DNA of 36,395 nt from SGZJ01 sp949372955 (GCA_949372955.1 CASIAX010000017.1:1-36395), one strand, 5' to 3'. Counted from the first letter of the stretch, positions 9,901-17,613 are shown. Notes: generated from the sequence alone by a model not told the origin. Translations and numbers: made by a program.

Positions 9901-10825
9901 CAACTTCATGAAATTTATAATCTTGATATTCATCAATAATAAAGTTTTCATCCCCACTTGGTTCTACTAACTCAACAACTCTTTTACCAAAACCGGCACT
10001 AACATTTAACAAATAGTAAGTTTTATCTGTGAAAGAGTTTAAATTAGTATTACTTTCTTCATTAAAAGAATCTTGACCTTTACCATAAAAAATAATATAA
10101 TCGTCATTATTAAAAACACCATCCTCTTCTCCAATAAACTTGATAGCATTTTGAACTGGATCAAAAGGGAATTCTGACGAGTTAGTCAATGGCAGCATTT
10201 CGCCACCGTTTCCATAAATCTTAATAGTTCTAGGGTCAACATTTGAAGTATTTACACCAAGAGTATTTAAAAAGCTTTTACTTAATTTGTAAACACCTGT
10301 ATTTGATATTTCAAATCTAAACCAGTCACCTTGACTTAAAACAGAGCTATTAATTGTGTTTTTTGAATTACGAAGATTTTGAGCACGCTGTTGATTGTAG
10401 GAAAAAGATAAAGAGGTTATTTTTTTTATAATGCCATTTTCTTTGAAAAATGGATTTAGCTCTAAGTAGACTTTTCTGCTTTTTAACGAAAGGCTATTGT
10501 TTAATTTAAATTTAGGCTCACTTGGAATACCATCTATATCTAAATCGCCAAGTGCATTGACATCAATGATTTCATAGGATATTTTATCAATTTTAGCAGA
10601 TTTAGAATCAATAAGAAAACTCTCATTCCATTGAGTTGTCAAAGTAATACCTGTAGTGGGCTCAAAATTATGTCTATGGTTATCAAAATATGGAACATTG
10701 AAATTATTAAACTCACTAACATAGTTCTTATAATTTACCCAGTTGATTTCAATTAACTTTTCTTGAGCAGTAATTGAAAAGAGGTTAGTTAAAAATAAAA
10801 AAACAACTGACAGATATAATCTCAT
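6992..10825 (-). CDS. porU: Type IX secretion sortase PorU, C25 (gingipain-like) cysteine peptidase
   Basis: The sortase that cleaves C-terminal sorting signals from type IX cargo and anchors it on the cell surface. I use the ATG at 10825 (1277 residues) because the peptide then begins MRLYLSVVFLFLTNL, a clean signal peptide ending near ITAQ; a longer frame would need TTG at 10834. The C25 catalytic pair is visible: His778 in NYFGHGGEDG and Cys812 in SVTCEFTKF. The C-terminus carries a sorting-domain-like fold (about 1180-1277), with YPNPF, a WDGRDEYGDRLAKGVYVYKI segment and a final KIQKLVIL; PorU family members keep this domain. gldJ diverges from it across about 200 bases. Confidence 0.95.
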   Translation of the reverse strand: MRLYLSVVFLFLTNLFSITAQEKLIEINWVNYKNYVSEFNNFNVPYFDNHRHNFEPTTGITLTTQWNESFLIDSKSAKIDKISYEIIDVNALGDLDIDGIPSEPKFKLNNSLSLKSRKVYLELNPFFKENGIIKKITSLSFSYNQQRAQNLRNSKNTINSSVLSQGDWFRFEISNTGVYKLSKSFLNTLGVNTSNVDPRTIKIYGNGGEMLPLTNSSEFPFDPVQNAIKFIGEEDGVFNNDDYIIFYGKGQDSFNEESNTNLNSFTDKTYYLLNVSAGFGKRVVELVEPSGDENFIIDEYQDYKFHEVDNYNIAKIGRRWFGDRFDFESNKNFEFNFDNLITSKPIQLKVYTAAVSEIPTSMSLKVNNLEVDNFYYQSIGDPILAKEDYFNDQILVSNSLINVNLDYNNNGNPSSYAYLDYISIKATCDLVFNGSQLIYYNDEVENLNGIGKYVISNSNSLDEVWNVSDISNIYFKENSNSEPSFNIKSNLGLSSKYIAFSLSELLSPLSNNSNSLNNQNLKNSIFIGDNNSFEAVDYLILTSEEMLSQAERLAQINREVNGLNVKVVDLKAIYNEFNSSNPDIAALRNFVKYVYDNSEGNLKYLCLFGDASYDYKDRIPNNTNIVPSWHSLSSFSLSSSFISDDFFGMMDYNEGTMSSSDKLDIAVGRILADTPQRAKDLVDKIESYYSEDSYGSWRNNTIVIADDVDESWEDIIQSTSDSLATIIENNKSSINIKKIYADAFVQESTSGGERYPEVNNAIIESLEVGALVVNYFGHGGEDGIARERIFDKIDAQELLNKDRLNCFVSVTCEFTKFDNPNRETAGEFLYWNKNGGSIGLITTTRQIFVSVGVDFNITLQKYLFSLNSSSTYSMAEALRLTKNDPEISNIIQRRLVFFIGDPAMKLAFPKPNIKITSINDIAINDLIDPIEALSYVNVKGQIEDLGGNIINDYNGELTSTVYDKNIPRSTLGNDNVYQNNEPIILDFITLGETVFKGKASIVDGLFEFDFVVPRDIGMAIGTGKFSLYAKKNNSDLDNSGNDLSVLIGGINENAVNDNTGPEINLYMNDESFIDGGITNESPFLIVKLFDDNGINTSSGIGHDITAVLDGDSSNTFQLNDYYEAALDDYKNGSIKYPLRDLEPGIHTINFKAWDVFNNSSTTEIEFLVYDQNEELVISNVLNYPNPFINYTEFWFNHNSSDVLDVLLQIFTVSGKLVKTINQQTNTLGSSNLSRDIVWDGRDEYGDRLAKGVYVYKIKVRSLQTNKKAQKIQKLVIL

Positions 10826-11032
10826 ATATTGCAAACGACTAAAACAAAAGAATATTACTATTTAAAATAATATTCAAAATTACAATAATAAAAAATTAAT
10901 ATTGTCGTTTTAAGGTTAATAATCCTCTTTTTTTATAATTATTAATGATTGCAATATGAGCTTAAATTCATATATTGCATTGCTTAAAATTTTTAACTTA
11001 AAAGGTTTTAATTAAAAAACAAGAAGAAAAAT
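10826..11032. promoter_or_regulatory. Divergent control region between porU and gldJ
   Basis: About 200 AT-rich bases drive both directions. On the minus strand TAATTTTG (10875-10882) fits a Bacteroidetes -7 box for porU, without a good -33 box. On the plus strand TATATTGC (10971-10978), 19 bases after a TTG, is a weak candidate for gldJ. The 11-mer TCATATATTGC occurs at 10822-10832 (across the porU start) and again at 10968-10978. A near-inverted partner GCAATATGA lies at 10951-10959. The repeats are directly seen; the promoter roles are inferred. Confidence 0.4.
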
Positions 11033-12745
11033 ATGAATATGTATAAATTATTTATAATAGTAATTTCGCTGACTTTTTTTGGTTGTAATAATTCTAAAAC
11101 CTCAAAAAACATTTCTAATGCCACAGGTTGGGATATCAACTCAAGAGATGGTGGTTTTCAGTACAACACTAACTATAAAGGGCAAGAAGCAGGTCCTGGA
11201 TTAGTATTTATTGAAGGTGGTACTTACACTAGGGGTAAAGTTCAAGACGACGTTATGCATGATTGGAATAACACTCCAAATCAACAACACGTAATGTCTT
11301 TTTACATGGACGCAACAGAAGTTACAAATATGATGTACTTAGAATATCTAGATTGGGTTAAATCTAATTTCCCTCCTAGTAATACTAATTATGCAGATAT
11401 TTATAACGGAGCTCTTCCAGACACTTTAGTTTGGAGAAATAGATTAGGAAATACTGAAGATCTAGTAGAAAATTATTTAAGAAATCCTGCATACGGGCAA
11501 TACCCTGTTGTTGGAGTAAGCTGGGTTCAGGCTAATGAATTTGCTAGCTGGAGATCAGATAGGTATAATGAAAAAATATTAATGGATGAAGGTTATTTAG
11601 CTACTAATAGAGAGATAAATGAAAAGAAAAGAAATAATGAAGAAGAAATTGAAGAGAAAGAAAAAGCTACAGGAGCAGATGCAAATTTCAGCATAGATAC
11701 TTACGTTTTAAATCCCAATTCAACTTATGGTGACAGAAATGAAGATAGACTAAATGGTAGAATCAATCAAAGAAATTCAAAAGACACTATTAGTACAGAG
11801 TTCAAATCTGCATCTAGAGAAACCGGATTAATCTCTCCCAAGTATAGATTACCAAGTGAGTCTGAATGGGAGTATGCAGCACTTGCGTTACAAGAAAATA
11901 GAGATTTTAATGTATACAGAGGTAGAAAAAAATATCCTTGGAGTGGACAATACACTAGATCAGGTGAAACGAAAATATTAGGAGATCAGTTAGCCAATTT
12001 TAAAAATAGTGATGGTGATTATGGTGGTATTGCAGGATGGTCTGATGATGGTGCGGATATTACAAATATGGTTAAGTCTTACTCGCCTAACGATTTTGGG
12101 TTATTCGATATGGCTGGTAATGTAGCTGAATGGGTGGCAGATGTTTATAGACCTATAGTAGATGACGAGTTTAACGACTTTAATTATTATAGAGGTAATG
12201 TTTATACCAAAAATGAAATTAGTGAAGATGGCAGAACATCTAAAATAGTAGGAAATGATGAAGTTGTTTACAAGACTTTATTAAATGGAAAAAGAGTTGC
12301 TGTAACTTTGCCTGGAGAAATTTCTAAAGTCCAAGTAGACGAAAATGATACTAGGTTTAGAACAAACTACAGCGAAAGCTATAATATAAATTTCAGAGAC
12401 GGTGACAAAAGATCTTCAAGAAGCTTTTTAGATCAAGAAGAGTTTACGGATTCAATTACTGGGTCAAACCCAGATGAAACTAGATCAATGTATAACTCTC
12501 CCAATTTAAGGGCTGTAAATGATATGGATGAATTTATGTATGATGATTCTGACAAAAGAACTTCTCTTATAAATGATCAGGCTAGAGTATATAAAGGTGG
12601 GTCATGGAAAGACAGAGCATACTGGCTAGACCCAGCTCAAAGGAGATTTTACCCAGAAGAAATGTCAACTGACTTTATTGGTTTTAGATGCGCTATGTCA
12701 AGGCTTGGGGCAAAAAATGGATACGGAAGTAAGAAAAGAAACTAA
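11033..12745 (+). CDS. gldJ: Gliding motility lipoprotein GldJ
   Basis: A 570-residue lipoprotein needed, in studied flavobacteria, for gliding and stability of the type IX motor. The signal peptide ends in a lipobox with Cys18 (LTFFGCNN). The body is a formylglycine-generating-enzyme/sulfatase-modifying type fold: GLVFIEGGTYTRGKVQDD at about 56-73, DATEVTN near 101, LFDMAGNVAEWVADVY near 357, and YKGGSWKDRAYWLDP to FIGFRCA at the C-terminus. Charged insertions rich in Glu, Lys and Asn (about 190-215) interrupt the fold, as is usual for GldJ/GldK homologs. The C-terminus is basic. A second ATG at 11039 is possible as start. A strong terminator follows. Confidence 0.95.
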   Translation: MNMYKLFIIVISLTFFGCNNSKTSKNISNATGWDINSRDGGFQYNTNYKGQEAGPGLVFIEGGTYTRGKVQDDVMHDWNNTPNQQHVMSFYMDATEVTNMMYLEYLDWVKSNFPPSNTNYADIYNGALPDTLVWRNRLGNTEDLVENYLRNPAYGQYPVVGVSWVQANEFASWRSDRYNEKILMDEGYLATNREINEKKRNNEEEIEEKEKATGADANFSIDTYVLNPNSTYGDRNEDRLNGRINQRNSKDTISTEFKSASRETGLISPKYRLPSESEWEYAALALQENRDFNVYRGRKKYPWSGQYTRSGETKILGDQLANFKNSDGDYGGIAGWSDDGADITNMVKSYSPNDFGLFDMAGNVAEWVADVYRPIVDDEFNDFNYYRGNVYTKNEISEDGRTSKIVGNDEVVYKTLLNGKRVAVTLPGEISKVQVDENDTRFRTNYSESYNINFRDGDKRSSRSFLDQEEFTDSITGSNPDETRSMYNSPNLRAVNDMDEFMYDDSDKRTSLINDQARVYKGGSWKDRAYWLDPAQRRFYPEEMSTDFIGFRCAMSRLGAKNGYGSKKRN

Positions 12746-12764
12746 AAAAATTTAATTATAAACT

Positions 12765-12796
12765 AAAACCCTAATCATTGATTAGGGTTTTTTTTT
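12765..12796 (+). terminator. Rho-independent terminator of gldJ
   Basis: A 12-bp stem (AAAACCCTAATC with its complement) with a 3-base loop, followed by a run of T. It sits 20 bases after the gldJ stop and only 14 bases before the murF start, so murF needs read-through or a promoter in this junction. Confidence 0.9.
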
Positions 12797-12810
12797 GTTA
12801 AATTTATGTA

Positions 12811-14094
12811 ATGAATATTCAAAAAATACATAAACTATTTCTTATTAATAATTCAGTATCAATTGATACTCGAAATATTAAGGCTAACGATATTTTTTTC
12901 GCAATAAAGGGTTTAAATTTTGATGGTAATAAATTCGCAAATCAAGCAATTAAAAATGGTGCTTCCCTTGTAGTATCAGATGACTTGGAAATATCGAAAA
13001 TTTCCGATAAGATAATTTATGTTAATGACACTATCAAAACACTACAAGAACTTGCCAATTTTCACAGAAAGTTTATAGACACAAAAATAATAGCAATAAC
13101 TGGTAGTAATGGCAAAACTACTAGCAAAGAGCTTATGCTTAATGTTTTAAGTAAACGCTATAAAACAATAGCAACAAAAGGGAATTTAAACAACCACCTT
13201 GGTGTTCCTTTAACAATACTCTCAATGAGCAAAGAAACTCAAATTGGAATAGTTGAAATGGGTGCAAATCATTTGAAAGAGATTGATTTTTTATGCGAAA
13301 TAGCCGAGCCTGACTTTGGCTACATTACTAATTTCGGAAATGCTCATTTAGAGGGTTTTAAATCCCTAGATGGAGTTATAAAAGGAAAGAGTGAGTTGTA
13401 TGATTATCTAAGAATTAATAACAAGTTAATTTTTTATAATTCAGAAAATAAAAAACAATCTAATCTAATAAATAGTTACACAAATACCTTTTCTTATGGA
13501 TTTAGTACTAATTCAAATTGCGTTATAAATAATAGCAATAGTTTAAATACAGTTGATGTCGAGTATAAAAATAAATTAATTAAATCAACGATATATGGGG
13601 GTTATAATTTTGAAAATATATGTATTGCAATAGCTGTTGGCGAGTACTTTGATGTAGGTTTTGAGCAAATAAAAAAAGGAATTGAAAGTTATTTGCCAGA
13701 AAATAATAGATCTCAAATAACTATAACAGACAGCAACACCGTTGTTTTAGATGCCTATAATGCCAATCCCACTAGTATGAAACTAGCTATTGAATCCTTC
13801 TGCAAGACAAGCTATACCAACAAGATGATAATCGTAGGAGATATGTTTGAATTAGGGAAAGATTCAAATAAATATCATCAAGAAATTACAGACTCTCTTG
13901 AGAGTATAAGCGATACTAAAATTTATATCGTAGGAAAGGATTTTTCTAAAACAAATCATTCAAAAAAAATTAAATCATTTCCTTCAACTGAAGAATTAAT
14001 AAATAATATTTCAAAATTAAATATTAGTAATTATTCAATTTTAATAAAGGGGTCAAGAGCAATGCAGTTAGAGAAAATTGTAGAACTTATTTAA
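12811..14094 (+). CDS. murF: UDP-N-acetylmuramoyl-tripeptide--D-alanyl-D-alanine ligase
   Basis: A 427-residue Mur ligase that adds D-Ala-D-Ala to UDP-MurNAc-tripeptide, the last cytoplasmic step of the peptidoglycan precursor. The N-terminal domain has VSIDTRNIKANDIFFAIKG (16-34), the MurE/MurF UDP-binding type. The ATP loop GSNGKTT is at 98-104, followed by KGNLNNHLGVPLTIL and EMGANHLKEI. The C-terminal domain has LDAYNANPTSMKLAIE near 313-328 and GDMFELGKDS, both diagnostic of MurF rather than MurE or FolC. No SD-like motif is obvious, as usual in this phylum. Placement next to gldJ is a known flavobacterial arrangement. Confidence 0.95.
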   Translation: MNIQKIHKLFLINNSVSIDTRNIKANDIFFAIKGLNFDGNKFANQAIKNGASLVVSDDLEISKISDKIIYVNDTIKTLQELANFHRKFIDTKIIAITGSNGKTTSKELMLNVLSKRYKTIATKGNLNNHLGVPLTILSMSKETQIGIVEMGANHLKEIDFLCEIAEPDFGYITNFGNAHLEGFKSLDGVIKGKSELYDYLRINNKLIFYNSENKKQSNLINSYTNTFSYGFSTNSNCVINNSNSLNTVDVEYKNKLIKSTIYGGYNFENICIAIAVGEYFDVGFEQIKKGIESYLPENNRSQITITDSNTVVLDAYNANPTSMKLAIESFCKTSYTNKMIIVGDMFELGKDSNKYHQEITDSLESISDTKIYIVGKDFSKTNHSKKIKSFPSTEELINNISKLNISNYSILIKGSRAMQLEKIVELI

Positions 14095-14109
14095 TATAAT
14101 TTATTTATT

Positions 14110-15183
14110 ATGGTTACTGATTACAAACAAATCCTAAACAAACTGGATCAACTGAAACCTGTTCAATATGCGAAAAACAGGAACTTTATTGATGGTTCGG
14201 TAAGCATGCTATCTCCTTATATTTCAAGAGGAGTATTATCTACAAAACAAGTATTAGAACATCTACAAAAGAAAGGTTTTGAAGCTAAAAAAATAGAAAA
14301 ATTCATTCAAGAACTAGCTTGGAGAGACTATTGGCAACTAATATGGAAAGAAAAAGATATTAATGTTGATATTAGAAATAAGCAAACAGATATAAATCAA
14401 AATGAAATTTCTCAAGCTATTGTTGAAGCTAAAACAGGGATAGAAGCTATAGATAAAGCAATACTAGATTTATACAGTACTGGATACATGCACAATCACT
14501 TAAGAATGTATGTTGCTAGTATTTCTACCAATATTGCCAAAAACTATTGGAAATTACCTGCAAAATGGATGTACTACCATCTTTTAGATGGGGACTGGGC
14601 TTCTAATGCATTAAGTTGGCAATGGGTTTGTGGGGCAAACAGCAATAAGAAATACATCGCTAACCAAGAAAATATAAATAAATACACTTACAGCAAACAA
14701 AGAAACACATTTTTAGACTGCTCCTATGAAGATATAATGAGGATTGAGCAACCTACCCATTTTAAACCAATAAGTGAGGAGTTGCCAAATACTGAATTTC
14801 CTAAGTCTGATGAGATATCAATTGATCACAATAAACCAATTTGTATTTATAATTATTATAACCTCGATCCTAAATGGAGAACAGAAATTGATGCCAATAG
14901 AATATTACTTTTAGAGCCTAGTGTTTTTAAGGAATACCCAATTGGAAATAAAGCGATGGATTTTATGATATCACTTTCTAAAAATATACCATCGATTAAG
15001 GTCTATGTTGGGGAGTTTGAGGAAATAATTAAAAAGGACTCCATTGTGTATTTCAAAGAACATCCACTTAATTATAATTACAAAGGAAATGAAGATAGTA
15101 GAGATTGGATAAGTAGTGTAAATGGTTATTATCCATCATTTTTTGGTTTCTGGAATAAAGCAAAAAAAGAAATTTCATTTTAA
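14110..15183 (+). CDS. Photolyase/cryptochrome homolog: FAD-binding domain first, alpha/beta-like domain last
   Basis: A 357-residue protein beginning directly with the FAD-binding domain of the DNA photolyase/cryptochrome family. Visible family motifs are SMLSPYISRGVLS (32-44), ELAWRDYW (68-75), STGYMHNHLRMYVAS (123-137), LLDGDWASNALSWQWV (158-173) and NQENINKY (185-192). The usual N-terminal antenna (alpha/beta) domain of about 130 residues is absent. Instead residues about 240-357 form a C-terminal segment with strand-like stretches KPICIYNYYNLDP and RILLLEP, then helix, then SIKVYVGEF. This resembles part of the missing domain placed at the other end; that reading is my inference. It starts 15 bases after murF and is 3 bases from the DUF2256 gene, so it probably acts with the two genes that follow. 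Confidence 0.85.
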   Translation: MVTDYKQILNKLDQLKPVQYAKNRNFIDGSVSMLSPYISRGVLSTKQVLEHLQKKGFEAKKIEKFIQELAWRDYWQLIWKEKDINVDIRNKQTDINQNEISQAIVEAKTGIEAIDKAILDLYSTGYMHNHLRMYVASISTNIAKNYWKLPAKWMYYHLLDGDWASNALSWQWVCGANSNKKYIANQENINKYTYSKQRNTFLDCSYEDIMRIEQPTHFKPISEELPNTEFPKSDEISIDHNKPICIYNYYNLDPKWRTEIDANRILLLEPSVFKEYPIGNKAMDFMISLSKNIPSIKVYVGEFEEIIKKDSIVYFKEHPLNYNYKGNEDSRDWISSVNGYYPSFFGFWNKAKKEISF

Positions 15184-15186
15184 CAC

Positions 15187-15318
15187 ATGCCAAAAAATTT
15201 ACCATTTAAAATATGTTTAGTGTGTGGCCTCCCATTTAATTGGAGAAAAAAATGGGCTAAGGAATGGGAAAATGTTAAATATTGCAGCCAACGCTGTAAA
15301 AAAAATAAAAATAAATGA
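15187..15318 (+). CDS. DUF2256 small zinc-ribbon protein
   Basis: A 43-residue protein, translated directly from the ATG at 15187. It has four cysteines at 10, 13, 33 and 37 (CLVC and CSQRC), with a tryptophan-rich centre WRKKWAKEWENVKYC and a basic tail. This is the DUF2256 pattern, a predicted zinc ribbon. In other bacteria DUF2256 genes are often found beside cryptochrome/photolyase genes; its function is unknown. It starts 3 bases after the FAD-domain gene. Its stop overlaps the start of the PhrB-like gene as ATGA at 15315-15318, so translation of the two is likely coupled. It would be missed by gene callers with a length cut-off. Confidence 0.85.
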   Translation: MPKNLPFKICLVCGLPFNWRKKWAKEWENVKYCSQRCKKNKNK

Positions 15319-16793
15319 AAACTGTAAACCTGATATTTCCCAACCAACTCTTTGAAGACAGTCCTTTACTAGAAAAGGATGGAGTTTTTTTATTAATTGA
15401 AGAAAATTTGTTTTTTCGACACTTTAAATTTCATGTGCAGAAACTAATATTACATAGATCTTCAATGAAGTATTATGAAAGCTTTTTACAAGAAAATAAT
15501 AAAGAGGTATTATACATTGAGCAAGAAGAAAGTATATCTGATGTTAGAGAACTAATTCCTTATCTAAAAAAAGAAGGGTATAATACAATTAATTATATTC
15601 TTACCAATGATAACTATTTAGAAAGACGCCTTACTAGTAAAGCGAAGAAAAATGAAATTGAATTAAATGCATTTGAAAACCCCATGTTTTTAAACTCCTC
15701 TTTAGATTTAGAATCTTTCTTTCGATCGGATAAAAAAAAGTTTTACCAAACCTCCTTTTATATTGAACAAAGGAAAAAACTCGGTATCTTATTAGACGCT
15801 TCAGGAAATGCCGAAGGAGGGAAATGGAGTTTTGATACAGAAAACAGAAAAAAATATCCAAAAACAAAATTAGCTCCTAAAATTGAAATACTAAAAGCGG
15901 ATAATTTATTTTTAGAGGCTAAAAAATATGTAGAAAAACATTTTAAAAATAATCCTGGGGATATTCCAGAAAAGCCAATATATCCACACACACATGAGTT
16001 ATCTAAAAGTTGGTTATATCTATTTTTAAAGGATAGGATGCAAGAATTCGGCCCATATGAAGATGCCATGGTTCAAAAAGAGTCTTTCTTAAACCATAGT
16101 GTATTGTCTCCACTATTAAATTCAGGTCTTATCACTCCAATCAACATTATTGAGGAAACTTTAAAATATAAAGATGATTACCCTTTAAATTCAATTGAAG
16201 GCTTTTTAAGACAAATAATTGGATGGAGGGAATTTATAAGAGGTGTTTATAAAGTAAAAGGTAGTCAAGAAAGAACTACTAATTTCTTTAATTTTAAAAG
16301 AAAAATACCAAAATCATTCTATGATGCAACTACAGGTATTTTGCCTATTGACATCACCATTAAAAAAGTTCAAAAAACCGCATATAACCATCACATAGAG
16401 AGATTAATGGTATTAGGGAATTTTATGATGTTATGTGAGTTTGATCCAGATGAAATATACAGATGGTTTATGGAACATTATATAGATGCATATGACTGGG
16501 TTATGGTACCAAATGTCTATGGAATGAGTCAGTTTGCAGATGGAGGCCTAATGTCTACTAAACCATATATATCTAGTAGTAATTATTTAAAAAAGATGAG
16601 TGATTTTCCAAATGGTGATTGGCAACAAATTTGGGATGCCTTATACTGGCGATTTATAGATTTAAATCGAGAACTATTTGCGAAAAATATTAGAATGAAA
16701 TTTATGGTTAGCATGCTTGATAAAATGCCGGACGAAAAAAGAATAAATCATTTCAAAATTGCAAATGAATATCTTGATTCATTGGATGGATAA
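15315..16793 (+). CDS. PhrB/CryB-type cryptochrome/photolyase-related protein lacking the Fe-S cysteines
   Basis: A 492-residue member of the FeS-BCP ((6-4) photolyase PhrB / CryB) branch. It has an N-terminal antenna domain starting NLIFPNQLFEDSPLL, and the FAD-domain motifs FLRQIIGWREFIRG, AYNHHIERLMVLGNF (including the HH pair before the catalytic region), DAYDWVMVPNVYGMSQFADG and GGLMSTKPYISSSNYL. In PhrB, three of the four cluster cysteines lie in the loop after that last motif. Here that loop is short (SDFPNGDWQQIWDALYW, about residues 428-446) with no cysteine, and the whole protein has a single one, Cys374. A 4Fe-4S cluster is therefore not expected. The role is probably light-driven (6-4) photoproduct repair or photosensing; I cannot tell which. 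Confidence 0.9.
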   Translation: MKTVNLIFPNQLFEDSPLLEKDGVFLLIEENLFFRHFKFHVQKLILHRSSMKYYESFLQENNKEVLYIEQEESISDVRELIPYLKKEGYNTINYILTNDNYLERRLTSKAKKNEIELNAFENPMFLNSSLDLESFFRSDKKKFYQTSFYIEQRKKLGILLDASGNAEGGKWSFDTENRKKYPKTKLAPKIEILKADNLFLEAKKYVEKHFKNNPGDIPEKPIYPHTHELSKSWLYLFLKDRMQEFGPYEDAMVQKESFLNHSVLSPLLNSGLITPINIIEETLKYKDDYPLNSIEGFLRQIIGWREFIRGVYKVKGSQERTTNFFNFKRKIPKSFYDATTGILPIDITIKKVQKTAYNHHIERLMVLGNFMMLCEFDPDEIYRWFMEHYIDAYDWVMVPNVYGMSQFADGGLMSTKPYISSSNYLKKMSDFPNGDWQQIWDALYWRFIDLNRELFAKNIRMKFMVSMLDKMPDEKRINHFKIANEYLDSLDG

Positions 16794-16798
16794 AAACA

Positions 16799-17548
16799 TT
16801 ATGCAAATCGCTGAAAATATGTAGGGTAAGTCGAGTTTTTGAGGGAAGTGATTTCAAATAATTTGACATAACTACTACACATTATGTTTAATGTCTCTTC
16901 ATCGTGTATTATAATAAAATCTCCTTTTTTAACTAACTGATTATTAAATTGACCTTCTCCTTCAAGTACAAATATTGAACTAATTAAGTCCAGACTTAAC
17001 TTATGTTCAAAATTTCCTGAACTGTAAGAAAATTCATTAATCAATATATTCTCTGAAATCAACTCTATTGGTGAACCATCTCCTTTTATTATTTTTTTTA
17101 TACAATTATTAGATTCAATTATTTTAAAATCATCTAGCTTATAATCATCGTAAGTTGCAACATTAAGAAGAGTTTTTGAAATATCAGGATCAAACCATAT
17201 TTGAAATATTTCCGAATTTTCTCCTATTTCTTCTGAATGAGAAATTCCATTACCAGATCTTATAACTTGAACATCTCCTTCTTCTAACCTAATCCAAGAA
17301 TTTAGTTTTGTGTCAAAGTGATTAATATATCCTTTTAAAACAAAACTACATATTTCAAATCCTTGATGTGGATGTAATCCAATAGTGCTTGACTTATTAG
17401 TTGTCCAGGCATGAGCCCAATAAAAGAGATTTGAATATGGTTTAGTTTCTCCTCCATCTTGAGGAAAACCAATTGGTTTCTTCTCTAATATCTCACCGTT
17501 ATTAAAAGCTCCACTAACTTGATCTTTTTTAGGTATTACTTGAATCAT
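16799..17548 (-). CDS. Pirin family protein (bicupin)
   Basis: A 249-residue bicupin. The N-terminal cupin keeps all four metal ligands of the pirin family: His59 and His61 in GLHPHQGFE, and His104 and Glu106 in GISHSEE. The PHQGFEICSFVLKGYINHFD block is characteristic. Family members include quercetin 2,3-dioxygenase (YhhW) and transcription-associated pirins; the substrate here is unknown. The second cupin (about 160-240) is shorter and more diverged, which is usual. It converges on the PhrB-like gene with only 5 bases between stops, and lies directly downstream of the tRNA-Val terminator, so it must have its own promoter within 17549-17580. Confidence 0.9.
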   Translation of the reverse strand: MIQVIPKKDQVSGAFNNGEILEKKPIGFPQDGGETKPYSNLFYWAHAWTTNKSSTIGLHPHQGFEICSFVLKGYINHFDTKLNSWIRLEEGDVQVIRSGNGISHSEEIGENSEIFQIWFDPDISKTLLNVATYDDYKLDDFKIIESNNCIKKIIKGDGSPIELISENILINEFSYSSGNFEHKLSLDLISSIFVLEGEGQFNNQLVKKGDFIIIHDEETLNIMCSSYVKLFEITSLKNSTYPTYFQRFA

Positions 17549-17576
17549 AAAAAATATAATTTGGAATACAATTTAT

Positions 17577-17608
17577 AAAAAAAACCTCAACTTATAAGTT
17601 GAGGTTTT
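17577..17608 (-). terminator. Terminator of tRNA-Val; perfect 28-base palindrome
   Basis: Bases 17581-17608 are a perfect palindrome (AAAACCTCAACTTA then its exact complement), able to form a 12-14 bp hairpin. On the minus strand it is followed by further T residues (17580-17577), and it begins 6 bases past the 3' end of the tRNA. Confidence 0.85.
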
Positions 17609-17613
17609 AATCG

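Noticed and set aside
10826..10834. TTG start for porU three codons upstream of the ATG
   Set aside because: The ATG at 10825 gives a normal signal peptide directly; no evidence favours TTG.
15634..16069. Minus-strand frames of 77 and 103 residues
   Set aside because: They are antisense to the PhrB-like gene, with phenylalanine/leucine-rich translations typical of reversed lysine-rich coding DNA.
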